Shown here: piece by piece, positions 8,164 to 16,368 of the stretch
Layout of the letters: the number at the start of each line of letters is the position of its first letter
Position numbering within the stretch: the stretch's first letter is position 1
DNA from: Novimethylophilus kurashikiensis
Lineage (GTDB): Bacteria > Pseudomonadota > Gammaproteobacteria > Burkholderiales > Methylophilaceae
Direction of reading: 5' to 3'
Assembly: GCF_003112435.1 (NCBI RefSeq)
Contig: NZ_BDOQ01000017.1
Location: forward strand, 1-48,761
DNA length: 48,761 nt
Program-made: the position numbers and the translations under genes
The notes under the pieces: model-generated
Database searches by the model: none
The model's input: only the letters and a program-made list of their open reading frames with translations
Told to the model about the DNA's origin: nothing

Positions 8164-8511
8164 CTACAGCAACCCCTCGTCGGGCACCACAAGATCGTTG
8201 GAACCGGCAAGACGACCACGCGCATCGCGGCGGCTGAGGATTTTCTCGCGGGCTTTTTCTGGTAACTCGGTAAAGGTGAGGAGATTCTTGTGGATCAGGA
8301 GGTCGACGACGTCCTCGATCACGCGAACGAAGGCGATGTCGGAATGCGTCAGTTCGCTGAGCGGGCTTGATTTGACGCTTTCGGGCAATACACCGCCGAA
8401 AAAGGTGAGGATATCTGGATGGTCGTTGGGAAGAAATTCCGACACGGCTTGACTAGGCTTAAGGAAGATCCCGCTTACCGCGCCCCCTGCATCCCTGCTG
8501 ACATAAGGCAT
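8164..8511 (-). CDS. Small conserved protein of the 'tryptophan synthase beta-like' hypothetical family
   Basis: The start at 8511 (MPYVSRDAGGAVSG) is preferred because AAGG lies eight bases upstream; an earlier ATG at 8544 would add 11 residues but has no ribosome site. The 115-residue product resembles small proteobacterial proteins often labelled 'tryptophan synthase subunit beta-like' (N-terminal YVxRD, then SDIAFVRVIEDVVDLLIHKN and TELPEKAREKILSRRDARG). That label is historical and does not indicate enzyme activity. It is soluble, without signal peptide. It lies 72 bases upstream of the LapB-like gene on the same strand, so it is probably the first gene of the secretion operon. Function unknown. 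Confidence 0.7.
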   Translation of the reverse strand: MPYVSRDAGGAVSGIFLKPSQAVSEFLPNDHPDILTFFGGVLPESVKSSPLSELTHSDIAFVRVIEDVVDLLIHKNLLTFTELPEKAREKILSRRDARGRLAGSNDLVVPDEGLL

Positions 8512-8644
8512 ATTGTCAACCTTGTAAAATTTATTATCATTCATGATAGCATTGTTTTAATAATGTGCTTAAGAGCCTGTTCCACCGGTTCATTTCTGCC
8601 AGCATGGTTTGGCCGCCCTTATCTAAAAATGGAGCAGTAACCTG

Positions 8645-9307
8645 ATGAATTTCCTCGTCAGCAAGAATCCAGCTCTGATCGATCATTTCTGGTCGGCGCT
8701 GCAAGAAAACGGAAACGCACAATTGCTCCCCAATTTTGCCGAGTTGACTTGGCGAGGCGCCACTTCTGGTAAGGGACTTGCCCTCATCGACACCAACGTT
8801 GCAGACTTCAAAGGCCCGGCAGGACTCGCTCATCTCAAACGTACCAATCCCGATATCAAGATACTGCTGCTGACGGAACAGCTCTCGCCGGAAAACGAGC
8901 TTTCGGCGCTGGCAGCCGGTGCAGCCGGCAGCTGCGGCCCCAACCTGCTCCCTGACAAAATACGGCAGATTCTCGCCACAGTTGAGGATGGCGGCGTATG
9001 GATTTCCAGCGCAGCGTTGCCTCAACTTCTGCAACGCCTGAAACGCTGGGAGAGCAACACTCAGGCCGAACAGAATGCAAAAAATCATAACGGCAGCGAT
9101 CATCACGCCAGCATGGCTGGGCTGACCCCGCGAGAGCGCGAAATCGTCAATCTCGTCGCCAAGGGCGACAGCAATAAGATCATTGCCCGGGAACTCAACA
9201 TTACCGATCGCACGGTAAAGGCGCACCTCTCCATCATCTTTCAAAAGCTCAAAGTCAACGACCGCCTGCAACTCGCGCTGCTCGCCAATCGCGCCATGGC
9301 AGAGTAA
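8645..9307 (+). CDS. LuxR/NarL-family regulator with a degenerate receiver domain
   Basis: The 220-residue protein ends in a clear LuxR-type helix-turn-helix (about 155-215: LTPREREIVNLVAKGDSNKI, then DRTVKAHLSIIFQKL). The N-terminal ~120 residues have receiver-like layout, with Asp49 in GLALIDTN at the usual phospho-acceptor place. The usual acidic pair is replaced by VSK (residues 5-7) and the conserved Lys after strand five is not evident, so ordinary phosphorylation is doubtful. The gene diverges from the secretion operon and could control the adhesin locus, possibly through the GTAC palindromes; that link is inference. It is followed by about 200 bases without a gene, in which I see nothing definite. 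Confidence 0.82.
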   Translation: MNFLVSKNPALIDHFWSALQENGNAQLLPNFAELTWRGATSGKGLALIDTNVADFKGPAGLAHLKRTNPDIKILLLTEQLSPENELSALAAGAAGSCGPNLLPDKIRQILATVEDGGVWISSAALPQLLQRLKRWESNTQAEQNAKNHNGSDHHASMAGLTPREREIVNLVAKGDSNKIIARELNITDRTVKAHLSIIFQKLKVNDRLQLALLANRAMAE

Positions 9308-9507
9308 CCCCGGCAATCCGTTTTCGGACCTGCATCACCGAATTTATGCTTGGCGCATGAATCTGGTGATAAACTTACGTCCGCCGATGAACCACGTTCA
9401 ATCATTTCTCATCTTGCGCAGCCATCGCTGCTTGCGAAATCCGTTACAGAAATCGTCTATTGGCTATCCAGCCCTGCTGACCTGCCGGACTTAAGAGATT
9501 TTTGCCT

Positions 9508-11391
9508 ATGTCGACACACTCCGAAAGCAACAGCCGCCTCGCAGCACTTTCTCTCGCCGCACTAGGCGTCGTTTACGGAGACATCGGCACCAGTCCGCTC
9601 TACACCATGAAGGAGGTGTTCGCCGGCACGCACCATCCCGTGCCGATCACACCGGACAATGTGCTGGGCATTTTGTCGCTTGTGTTGTGGTCGCTCATCA
9701 TGGTGGTGTCGGTCAAGTACGTGGGCTTCGTGATGCGGGCGGACAATAGGGGCGAAGGCGGCATCATGGCCTTGATCGCACTGGCCTCGCGGCAAGCTGG
9801 AGATGACGCCGCCAAGCAGCGTTTCATCATGCTGGTCGGGATTCTCGGGGCCTGCATGTTTTACGCCGACGGCATGATCACCCCGGCCATTTCGGTGCTT
9901 TCGGCCGTTGAAGGCATGGAAATCGCCACCCCGGCATTTTCGCACCTGGTCGTTCCCACCACATTAGTCGTCCTGCTGGGATTATTCCTGGTCCAACGTC
10001 GCGGCACCGCCCTGATCGGCGGACTGTTCGGTCCCATCATGGTGGTATGGTTCGCCACCCTCGCCGTGCTCGGTCTCATCAAGATTCTCGAGGCCCCGGA
10101 TGTATTGGCTGCCGTCAATCCCATCTATGCCTTCCACTTTTTCACGCGTAACGGCGATCTTGCCTTTTTAGCACTGGGCGCCGTAGTCCTCGCGGTCACC
10201 GGCGGCGAAGCGCTGTACGCTGACATGGGCCATTTCGGCCGACGCCCCATTCGCATCGCCTGGTTCGGCTTCGTGCTGCCGGCATTGATGCTCAATTACT
10301 TCGGCCAGGGTGCCGAAATCCTGCACAACCCGGAATCCATCAAGAATCCGTTCTACCTGATGGCGCCGGATTGGCTCTTGATTCCGCTGGTGTTTCTCTC
10401 CACCGCCGCCACCGTCATCGCATCGCAAGCAGTGATTTCAGGCGCGTTTTCAGTCTCCCGCCAGGCGCTGCAATTGGGCTATTTGCCCCGCATGCTGGTC
10501 CAGCACACTTCCGAAAGTGAAGTCGGTCAAATCTACCTGCCTCGCGTCAATTGGACGCTCATGATCGCCGTCATGGCCCTGGTCATCGGTTTCGAATCCT
10601 CCAGCCGCCTGGCCGCGGCCTACGGCATTGCGGTGACCGGCGACATGGTGATCACATCCATTCTTTCAGCGATTATTTTCAACGGTCTCTGGGGCTGGAG
10701 TCGGTTGCGTACCATCGCCGTGGTGTCGGTTTTCCTGTCGGTCGATCTGGGATTTTTCGGCGCCAACGTGCTCAAAATTCCCGCCGGCGGGTGGTTTCCC
10801 ATCCTCATGGGCGTCATCATTTTCACCGTCATGACCACCTGGAAGAGCGGACGCCAGCTGCTTTACAAGCGTCTCAAGGACGACGCCATGGACTTGGAGC
10901 CCTTCATCGAGGCGATCAGCGCACACCCGCCGACCCGCGTTCAAGGCACGGCCATCTTCATGACGCCCAATCCTCATGGCGTGCCGCATGCCATGCTGCA
11001 TAACCTCAAGCACAACAAGGTGCTGCACGAACAGGTCGTGCTGGTCACGGTCAAGGTGGAAGATATTCCCCATGTACCAGGCAAGGAGCGCGTGACCGTG
11101 CAGAACCTCGGTCACGGTTTTTATCGTGTAACCGTGAGCTACGGTTTCAAGGACGAGCCCGATTTGCCGCATGAACTCGAAGCGTGTGCCGATTACGGCT
11201 TGCAACTCGATGTCATGGATACATCATTCTTCATCGGCAAGGAAACCGTCATCGCCCGCCGCGATTCGGAAATGGCGTTCTGGCGCGAAAAACTCTTCAT
11301 TACGATGTTCCGCAATGCAGACAGCGTGACCAACCATTTCAAACTTCCGCCCAACCGGGTGGTGGAACTGGGCGCTCAAGTCGCACTCTAA
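9508..11391 (+). CDS. kup: Low-affinity potassium uptake protein Kup
   Basis: A 627-residue inner-membrane K+/H+ symporter of the KUP/HAK family. The start of the membrane domain contains the family signature GVVYGDIGTSPLYTMKEVF, and about 12 hydrophobic segments follow to residue ~455, then a cytoplasmic C-terminal domain of about 170 residues. Length matches E. coli Kup (622). An upstream in-frame TTG at 9502 exists, but ATG 9508 is the more usual start. Monocistronic or followed by the EF-hand gene 26 bases downstream. Confidence 0.95.
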   Translation: MSTHSESNSRLAALSLAALGVVYGDIGTSPLYTMKEVFAGTHHPVPITPDNVLGILSLVLWSLIMVVSVKYVGFVMRADNRGEGGIMALIALASRQAGDDAAKQRFIMLVGILGACMFYADGMITPAISVLSAVEGMEIATPAFSHLVVPTTLVVLLGLFLVQRRGTALIGGLFGPIMVVWFATLAVLGLIKILEAPDVLAAVNPIYAFHFFTRNGDLAFLALGAVVLAVTGGEALYADMGHFGRRPIRIAWFGFVLPALMLNYFGQGAEILHNPESIKNPFYLMAPDWLLIPLVFLSTAATVIASQAVISGAFSVSRQALQLGYLPRMLVQHTSESEVGQIYLPRVNWTLMIAVMALVIGFESSSRLAAAYGIAVTGDMVITSILSAIIFNGLWGWSRLRTIAVVSVFLSVDLGFFGANVLKIPAGGWFPILMGVIIFTVMTTWKSGRQLLYKRLKDDAMDLEPFIEAISAHPPTRVQGTAIFMTPNPHGVPHAMLHNLKHNKVLHEQVVLVTVKVEDIPHVPGKERVTVQNLGHGFYRVTVSYGFKDEPDLPHELEACADYGLQLDVMDTSFFIGKETVIARRDSEMAFWREKLFITMFRNADSVTNHFKLPPNRVVELGAQVAL

Positions 11392-11417
11392 TTTTTCATC
11401 AAAACAGGGAGGCAACA

Positions 11418-11876
11418 ATGAATAAAATTGGCATTTTCACCCTATCCGCGATGCTGGCATTCTCGCCGTTGGCCATGGCCAACCACGACGGTTCCGATGG
11501 GGACCATTGCACACGCAATCACCGCATGGATTTGTCCAAGGCCGATAAGAACGGCGACGGTTTCATCGACAAGGAAGAAGCTGAAGCCGTACACCAGCAG
11601 AACTTCGACGAAATGGACACCAACCACGACGGCAAGCTGTCCAAGGAAGAAATCGCTGCGTGCAAGCGCAAATGCAGCCACAAGACCGGCATGCACGAAA
11701 AAGGCACGCAAGCCTTCAATAAAGCCGACAAGGACAACGACGGCACGCTGGATCGTGAAGAAGCGAAGAAGCTGCCGCACGTTTCCAAGAATTTCGACGC
11801 CATCGACGCCGACAAGGACGGCACTGTCGACCGCGAGGAAATTCACCAGTACATGAAAGACCACGCTAACAAGTAA
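11418..11876 (+). CDS. Secreted four-EF-hand calcium-binding protein
   Basis: ATG 11418 follows a strong AGGGAGG site. The first 21 residues are a signal peptide (ending PLAMA). The mature ~131 residues contain four canonical EF-hand loops: DKNGDGFIDKEE, DTNHDGKLSKEE, DKDNDGTLDREE and DADKDGTVDREE, arranged as two pairs around a short Cys-containing linker (CKRKCSHK; another Cys lies near the mature N-terminus). It should bind calcium in the periplasm or outside the cell. Its specific role is unknown. A possible connection to the calcium-dependent RTX adhesin 8 kb away is only speculation. Confidence 0.88.
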   Translation: MNKIGIFTLSAMLAFSPLAMANHDGSDGDHCTRNHRMDLSKADKNGDGFIDKEEAEAVHQQNFDEMDTNHDGKLSKEEIAACKRKCSHKTGMHEKGTQAFNKADKDNDGTLDREEAKKLPHVSKNFDAIDADKDGTVDREEIHQYMKDHANK

Positions 11877-11885
11877 TATGAATCA

Positions 11886-11905
11886 GGAGCGCCCAACTGC
11901 GCTCC
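11886..11905 (+). terminator. Hairpin after the EF-hand gene
   Basis: GGAGCGC (11886-11892) pairs with GCGCTCC (11899-11905) ten bases past the stop codon. There is no U-run, so it may be a weak or Rho-assisted terminator or an mRNA-stabilising hairpin. Confidence 0.4.
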
Positions 11906-11929
11906 GATTCCCTTGCCATTGATTGCCGA

Positions 11930-12778
11930 ATGTATATGAAGATGAATAAAAAAATCATAGCCGTGCTGCTTGCCGCGGGATTCTTCGCAAGCGGCTGCAC
12001 ACCCGTCCAGACTACCAAATCCGGTGCTGTCGGCGTGCAACGCAAACAATATATGTTGCTGTCCGAAAAGCAGGTCGAATCGATGTCGGCACAAAGCTAC
12101 GTGCAGACCTTGCGCCAGGCCGAATCCAAGAAGGCCTTGAATACCAACGCCACAGAGACCAGCCGCGTCCGCGCTATTGCCGAGCGCCTGATTCCGCAAA
12201 CCGCTGTGTTCAGGCCCGACGCTGCCAATTGGAAGTGGGAAATCAACGTGCAGGAAAGCAAGGAGGTTAACGCCTACTGCATGGCCGGCGGCAAGATCAT
12301 GGTGTACACCGGCCTCATCGACCAGCTGAAACCCAGCGACGACGAACTCGCCGCGGTCATGGGCCACGAAATCGCCCATGCCTTGCGCGAGCACAGCCGC
12401 GAGCAGATGTCCGAAGCTTATGCGCAGCAGATCGGCCTGGTCGGCCTGGCAGCCATTGTCGGCGTCACGACCAAGGATTCCAACAACGCCAACGCCACGA
12501 TGGCGCTGGGAAGCCAGGTAGCCGCCGTATCCCTGACACTGCCGCACAGTCGTCGAGACGAGCACGAAGCCGACGAGATCGGCCTTGAACTCGCCGCACG
12601 CGCCGGCTACAACCCCAATGCGGCCCTCTCGTTGTGGGAGAAGATGTCCAAGGTCGGTGGCGGCAAACCGCCAGAACTGCTGAGCACCCACCCTTCCGAT
12701 GCGTCCCGCATGGCCGATATCCAACGGCTGATTCCGACCGTCATGCCGCTGTACGAGCAGTCCAAACAGAAACACTGA
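11930..12778 (+). CDS. M48-family zinc metalloprotease, lipoprotein
   Basis: The 282-residue protein has a lipoprotein signal with lipobox FASGC (Cys near residue 23), so it should be anchored in the outer or inner membrane facing the periplasm. The zinc site is present: HEIAH in VMGHEIAHALREHS and the third ligand Glu in HEADEIGLELAARAGY. A C-terminal STHPSDASRM motif is typical of the LoiP/YcaL-BepA group, which degrades misassembled outer-membrane proteins. Several Met codons lie at the start (11930, 11936, 11942), and the exact start is uncertain by four residues. Confidence 0.9.
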   Translation: MYMKMNKKIIAVLLAAGFFASGCTPVQTTKSGAVGVQRKQYMLLSEKQVESMSAQSYVQTLRQAESKKALNTNATETSRVRAIAERLIPQTAVFRPDAANWKWEINVQESKEVNAYCMAGGKIMVYTGLIDQLKPSDDELAAVMGHEIAHALREHSREQMSEAYAQQIGLVGLAAIVGVTTKDSNNANATMALGSQVAAVSLTLPHSRRDEHEADEIGLELAARAGYNPNAALSLWEKMSKVGGGKPPELLSTHPSDASRMADIQRLIPTVMPLYEQSKQKH

Positions 12779-12801
12779 TCGATACTGCCATCTGATGCAC
12801 A

Positions 12802-12828
12802 GCCGGAGCGCTCATGCTACGCTCCGGC
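12802..12828 (+). terminator. GC-rich hairpin after the M48 gene
   Basis: GCCGGAGCG (12802-12810) pairs perfectly with CGCTCCGGC (12820-12828) across a 9-base loop. No U-run follows. It lies between the protease stop and the next start at 12851. The stem core GGAGCG/CGCTCC repeats the core of the hairpin at 11886-11905. Confidence 0.4.
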
Positions 12829-12850
12829 CATCGCACCGCTAGGCGGGATC

Positions 12851-13450
12851 ATGAACAAACGCATCAACGACCTTGTCGACCGCATCAACGACCTTGTCGA
12901 CCGCATCAAAGCGCTCGAACTCGAACTAGAGTCCGAACTCGATCGAGCCCGCGAACATCTCAACTACCGCCTCATCGGACACAAGGTTCGCTTCGAACAA
13001 GCAATCCGCCTGCAACACCGCCGTTTCAAGATCAACCTGTTCCGCTATGTGCTGTTCCCCAAGTGGCAGCATGTTGTCGTCGCCCCCTTTATCTATGCCG
13101 TATTTCCGGCACTGGTCGTGCTGGATATTCTGGTCAGCCTTTATCACGCCGTTTGTTTCCCACTCCTGCGCATTCCCAAAGTCAAGCGCAGCGATTTCAT
13201 GGTTTTCGACCACCAGCATCTCGCCTACCTCAACTTGTTGGAAAAGCTCAATTGCCTCTATTGCTCCTACGGCAATGGGCTCATTTCGTACATCAAGGAA
13301 ATCATCGGCCGCACCGAGCAATACTGGTGCCCCATCAAGCATGCACGTCATGTGCTTGCAGCGCATTCGCGCTATGGCTATTTCGTGGACTATGGCGACG
13401 CGGAAAGTTTTCGCCGCGAGCTGGAAAACATCCGCAAATTCAAAGACTGA
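12851..13450 (+). CDS. Conserved membrane protein with N-terminal coiled coil (unknown function)
   Basis: The 199-residue product begins with a predicted coiled coil containing a perfect duplication of INDLVDR, encoded by two identical 21-base units. A hydrophobic region (about 70-105, VVVAPFIYAVFPALVVLDIL ... FPLLRIP) likely spans or dips into the membrane. The C-terminal part is conserved-looking and Cys-containing (LNCLYCSYGNGLISYIKEI, then TEQYWCPIKHARH), which might bind metal or a cofactor. I recognise it only as a hypothetical proteobacterial protein. It stands alone between the M48 gene and dapD. Confidence 0.75.
   Translation: MNKRINDLVDRINDLVDRIKALELELESELDRAREHLNYRLIGHKVRFEQAIRLQHRRFKINLFRYVLFPKWQHVVVAPFIYAVFPALVVLDILVSLYHAVCFPLLRIPKVKRSDFMVFDHQHLAYLNLLEKLNCLYCSYGNGLISYIKEIIGRTEQYWCPIKHARHVLAAHSRYGYFVDYGDAESFRRELENIRKFKD
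12860..12901 (+). repeat. Two perfect 21-base tandem units in a coiled-coil region
   Basis: CGCATCAACGACCTTGTCGAC occurs at 12860-12880 and again at 12881-12901, with a partial third unit starting CGCATCAA. Each unit is exactly one heptad, so copy-number change would lengthen or shorten the coiled coil without shifting the frame. Confidence 0.9.
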
Positions 13451-13507
13451 CGAATAAACGCGAACTCAAGTAAAATTGCGTTTTTTTCAAGTTCGTTAGG
13501 GCCGACC

Positions 13508-14335
13508 ATGCAGGAATTGCAATCCATTATCGAAACCGCGTTCGAGAACCGCGCCAACATCAACCCCGCCAACGCCGACAAACAGGTGAAGGACGCCGTG
13601 TTCACGGTGCTGGAAGAACTCAACGCAGGCCGCCTGCGCGTAGCCACCCGCATCGGCGACAGTCAGCAGTGGGAAACCCACCAATGGATCAAGAAGGCCG
13701 TGCTGCTGTCCTTCCGCCTGGAAGACAACAGCCTGCTGGACGGCGGCTGCACCAAGTATTTCGATAAGGTGCCCAGCAAGTTTGCCGACTACACCGAAGC
13801 CGACTTCAAGGCAGGCGGTTTCCGCGTAGTACCCAACGCCGTTGCCCGCCGCGGTTCCTTCATCGGCAAGAACGTCGTCCTGATGCCCTCCTACGTCAAC
13901 ATCGGCGCCTTCGTCGATGAAGGCACCATGGTCGACACCTGGGCCACCGTCGGCTCCTGCGCCCAGATCGGTAAGAACGTACACTTGAGCGGCGGCGTCG
14001 GCATTGGCGGCGTGCTCGAACCCGTGCAAGCAGGTCCCACCATCATCGGCGACAACTGCTTCATCGGCGCACGCTCCGAAGTAGTGGAAGGCGTGGTCGT
14101 GGAAGACAACTGCGTGATCTCCATGGGCGTCTATATCGGTCAATCGACCAAGATCTATGACCGCGAAACCGGTGAAATCCATTTCGGCCGCGTGCCTGCC
14201 GGCTCCGTCGTGGTGAGCGGCAACCTGCCTTCCAAGGACGGCAGCTACAGCCTCTACTGCGCTGTGATCGTCAAGAAGGTCGACGCAAAGACCTTGGGCA
14301 AGGTCGGCATCAACGAGTTGCTGCGCGGCGTATAA
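13508..14335 (+). CDS. dapD: 2,3,4,5-tetrahydropyridine-2,6-dicarboxylate N-succinyltransferase
   Basis: DapD transfers succinyl from succinyl-CoA to tetrahydrodipicolinate in the succinylase branch of lysine and diaminopimelate synthesis (cytoplasm). The 275-residue length matches E. coli DapD (274). The left-handed beta-helix is visible as hexapeptide repeats (about 105-235), with [20 protein letters not shown], then [20 protein letters not shown] and [18 protein letters not shown] follows AGGG. dapE, the later enzyme of the same pathway, lies 4 kb downstream on the same strand. Confidence 0.97.
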   Translation: MQELQSIIETAFENRANINPANADKQVKDAVFTVLEELNAGRLRVATRIGDSQQWETHQWIKKAVLLSFRLEDNSLLDGGCTKYFDKVPSKFADYTEADFKAGGFRVVPNAVARRGSFIGKNVVLMPSYVNIGAFVDEGTMVDTWATVGSCAQIGKNVHLSGGVGIGGVLEPVQAGPTIIGDNCFIGARSEVVEGVVVEDNCVISMGVYIGQSTKIYDRETGEIHFGRVPAGSVVVSGNLPSKDGSYSLYCAVIVKKVDAKTLGKVGINELLRGV

Positions 14336-14361
14336 AGCGCACGTTTTAACTCCGCTGTCAC

Positions 14362-14414
14362 AAGCGCATGGTAGTTTCCCGATAAAAACTTCGGGAACCG
14401 CCATGCGCTTTTTA
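14362..14414 (+). promoter_or_regulatory. Nested stem-loop plus U-run enclosing the start codon of the phosphoesterase
   Basis: AAGCGCATGG (14362-14371) pairs perfectly with CCATGCGCTT (14401-14410), and inside it TTCCCG (14376-14381) pairs with CGGGAA (14392-14397). The outer 3' arm contains the ATG at 14403 and is followed by TTT. It can act as the dapD terminator or as a fold hiding both the GGGAA ribosome site and AUG of the next gene. Confidence 0.6.
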
Positions 14415-15746
14415 CTTCTGCTTTCCCTGCTTTCGCCGCTCTCTTGCCTCGCTGAAACAACACAAAAAGGCTTGGAACAAGTCCAGCACATCATCGTCAT
14501 CTATCTGGAAAACCACGGTTTCGACAACCTATACGGTCGATTCCCTAACGCCGATGGCTTACCTGAACATCCGACTCCACAAACCGACCCGAACGGCCAG
14601 CCTTATGTCAGCTTGCCGCCGGTGATGAATACCGAACACAAGCCTGCCGTACTTGATTCGCGTTTTCCATCCGATCTACCCAATCGCCCTTTTCCCATCG
14701 ACCGCTACGTCCCGCCCGAGCAGAAAACAGGCGATCTGGTTCACCGCTTTTATCAAAACCAGGCGCAGATCCACGGCGGCTTGAACGACCGGTTTGCAGC
14801 GATTTCGGATGCCGGTGGATTAGCCATGGGGTACTACGACGGATCGACACTTCCATTACGGAAATATGCCCAGCGCTACACATTGGCAGATCATTTTTTC
14901 CAGGGTGCATTCGGCGGCTCTTTTCTCAACCACTTCTGGCTGGTTTGCGCCTGCACACCTCGATTCGATAACGCTACTGAAGCGATGCGGGCCGTGCTCG
15001 ACAAAGACGGACGACTGATCAAGGATGGCGCCGTCACCCCGGATGGCTATGCCGTCAACACGCTGCAACCCGCGACCATCCCGTTCAAGCTCGGCACATC
15101 CCCAGCCGCAAGACTACCGTTGCAGCCCATGGATACCATCGGCGACCGCCTTTCTGAAAATGGCATCGCCTGGGCTTGGTATTCAGGCGGATGGCAAGCC
15201 GCAATCGACGGCCATCCGGGGCCGGACTTTCAGTTTCATCACCAACCGTTCGGTTATTTCAGCCGTTACGCAGAAGGCACACCGGGCCGGGCAGAACATC
15301 TCAAGGACGAAGCGGAGTTTTTGTCCGGCATCGATAGCGGACATCTGCCCGCAGTGGCGTTCTACAAGCCTATCGGCGAGTTGAACGAGCATCCTGGATA
15401 CGCCGACTTGATGGCGGGAGAACAACATATCGCCGAGTTGCTGGGCCGCATCGAGAAAAGCCCACTCTGGCACAACGCCGTCGTCATCGTGACTTATGAC
15501 GAAAACGGCGGCTTCTGGGATCACGTCGCTCCGCCCGCTAAAGACCGTTGGGGGCCGGGGACACGCGTACCGACGTTGGTGATCTCACCGTGGGCAAAAC
15601 GCAGCCACGTGGACCATACCGAATACGACACGACCTCCATCCTCAAGCTCATCGAAACCCGCTTCGGGCTACAGCCGCTGGGCACCCGCGATGAAAATGC
15701 AGACGGATTGAGCGGCGCTTTCGATTTCGACCAACCGCCTGACTGA
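14403..15746 (+). CDS. Secreted phosphoesterase (phospholipase C / acid phosphatase AcpA superfamily)
   Basis: The 447-residue protein has a cleavable signal peptide (LLLLSLLSPLSCLA) and belongs to the PF04185-type phosphoesterase family. The N-terminal metal/nucleophile motif is IIVIYLENHGFDNLYGRFP (family: ENxSFDxxxG; here the residue after ENH is Gly rather than Ser). Later metal-binding elements are VIVTYDENGGFWDHVAPP and GTRVPTLVISPW. It should hydrolyse phosphate esters in the periplasm or outside; substrate not predictable. The start codon lies inside a strong stem-loop. It has no obvious functional link to the dap genes around it. Confidence 0.85.
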   Translation: MRFLLLLSLLSPLSCLAETTQKGLEQVQHIIVIYLENHGFDNLYGRFPNADGLPEHPTPQTDPNGQPYVSLPPVMNTEHKPAVLDSRFPSDLPNRPFPIDRYVPPEQKTGDLVHRFYQNQAQIHGGLNDRFAAISDAGGLAMGYYDGSTLPLRKYAQRYTLADHFFQGAFGGSFLNHFWLVCACTPRFDNATEAMRAVLDKDGRLIKDGAVTPDGYAVNTLQPATIPFKLGTSPAARLPLQPMDTIGDRLSENGIAWAWYSGGWQAAIDGHPGPDFQFHHQPFGYFSRYAEGTPGRAEHLKDEAEFLSGIDSGHLPAVAFYKPIGELNEHPGYADLMAGEQHIAELLGRIEKSPLWHNAVVIVTYDENGGFWDHVAPPAKDRWGPGTRVPTLVISPWAKRSHVDHTEYDTTSILKLIETRFGLQPLGTRDENADGLSGAFDFDQPPD

Positions 15747-15777
15747 TAAAATAAGAATTTTTAGCTAGCAGACTTTC

Positions 15778-16122
15778 ATGAAACTCTACGGCATTCCCAA
15801 CTGCGACACGGTCAAGAAGGCACGCCACTATCTCGACAGCCGCAACATTCCCTACGAATTCCACGATTTCAAGAAGCACGGCGTAACGGAAGCGCTGATC
15901 TCCGGATGGATGAAGCAAGTTGGCTGGCAAAAGCTGTTGAAGAAAACCGGCCCGACCTGGGGCAAGTTGCCGGACGATATTAAGGCAAACATCCAGGACG
16001 ACACATCCGCCACCGCGCTCATGCTGGAAAAACCCAACATCATCAAGCGCCCTGTTTTGGAGAAGGATGGAAAGGTGCTGGCATTGGGCTTTAGCGAGAG
16101 CGATTACGCCGCGCTTTTTTAA
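15778..16122 (+). CDS. ArsC/Spx-like protein, YffB type
   Basis: A 114-residue thioredoxin-fold protein with a single N-terminal active-site Cys in YGIPNCDTVKKAR and the family's RPVLEKDGKVLALGF near the end. These YffB-type proteins look like arsenate reductases but usually lack the Arg triad and have unproven function. In E. coli yffB is immediately upstream of dapE; here it also lies in the dap neighbourhood, separated from dapE by the chemoreceptor pair. Start is unambiguous. Confidence 0.85.
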   Translation: MKLYGIPNCDTVKKARHYLDSRNIPYEFHDFKKHGVTEALISGWMKQVGWQKLLKKTGPTWGKLPDDIKANIQDDTSATALMLEKPNIIKRPVLEKDGKVLALGFSESDYAALF

Positions 16123-16368
16123 TGGCACAAAAGAAGTGCGTCCATGTAGGGCGGCACGCACACTTTTAAGGCATTTCCTACAATCCAAAGTCGCAATGCC
16201 CGCGAGCCAAGCACCACGGCGTGCGTGGCATGGGGCTTGCTAATAAACACAGTATCTCCGGTTAACTTGGCCAACGGCGGCCATCGACAACGACGTCTCT
16301 CCGGCAAAAATTCTTCCATGGGCCACAAACCCATGGGGTTGCATGTCCGTTATTCGAGGGATCGTCTC

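Noticed and set aside
8164-8544. True tryptophan synthase subunit
   Set aside because: The protein is about 115 residues, with no PLP-lysine motif or TrpB fold; the name is only a legacy label for the family.
8537-9316. Minus-strand open frame of 259 codons opposite the LuxR regulator
   Set aside because: The plus-strand frame has a clear LuxR HTH; the reverse frame shows no family features.
16190-16330. Possible riboswitch (c-di-GMP or other) before the chemoreceptor
   Set aside because: There are GC-rich dyads, but the conserved cores of the riboswitch classes I know could not be matched.
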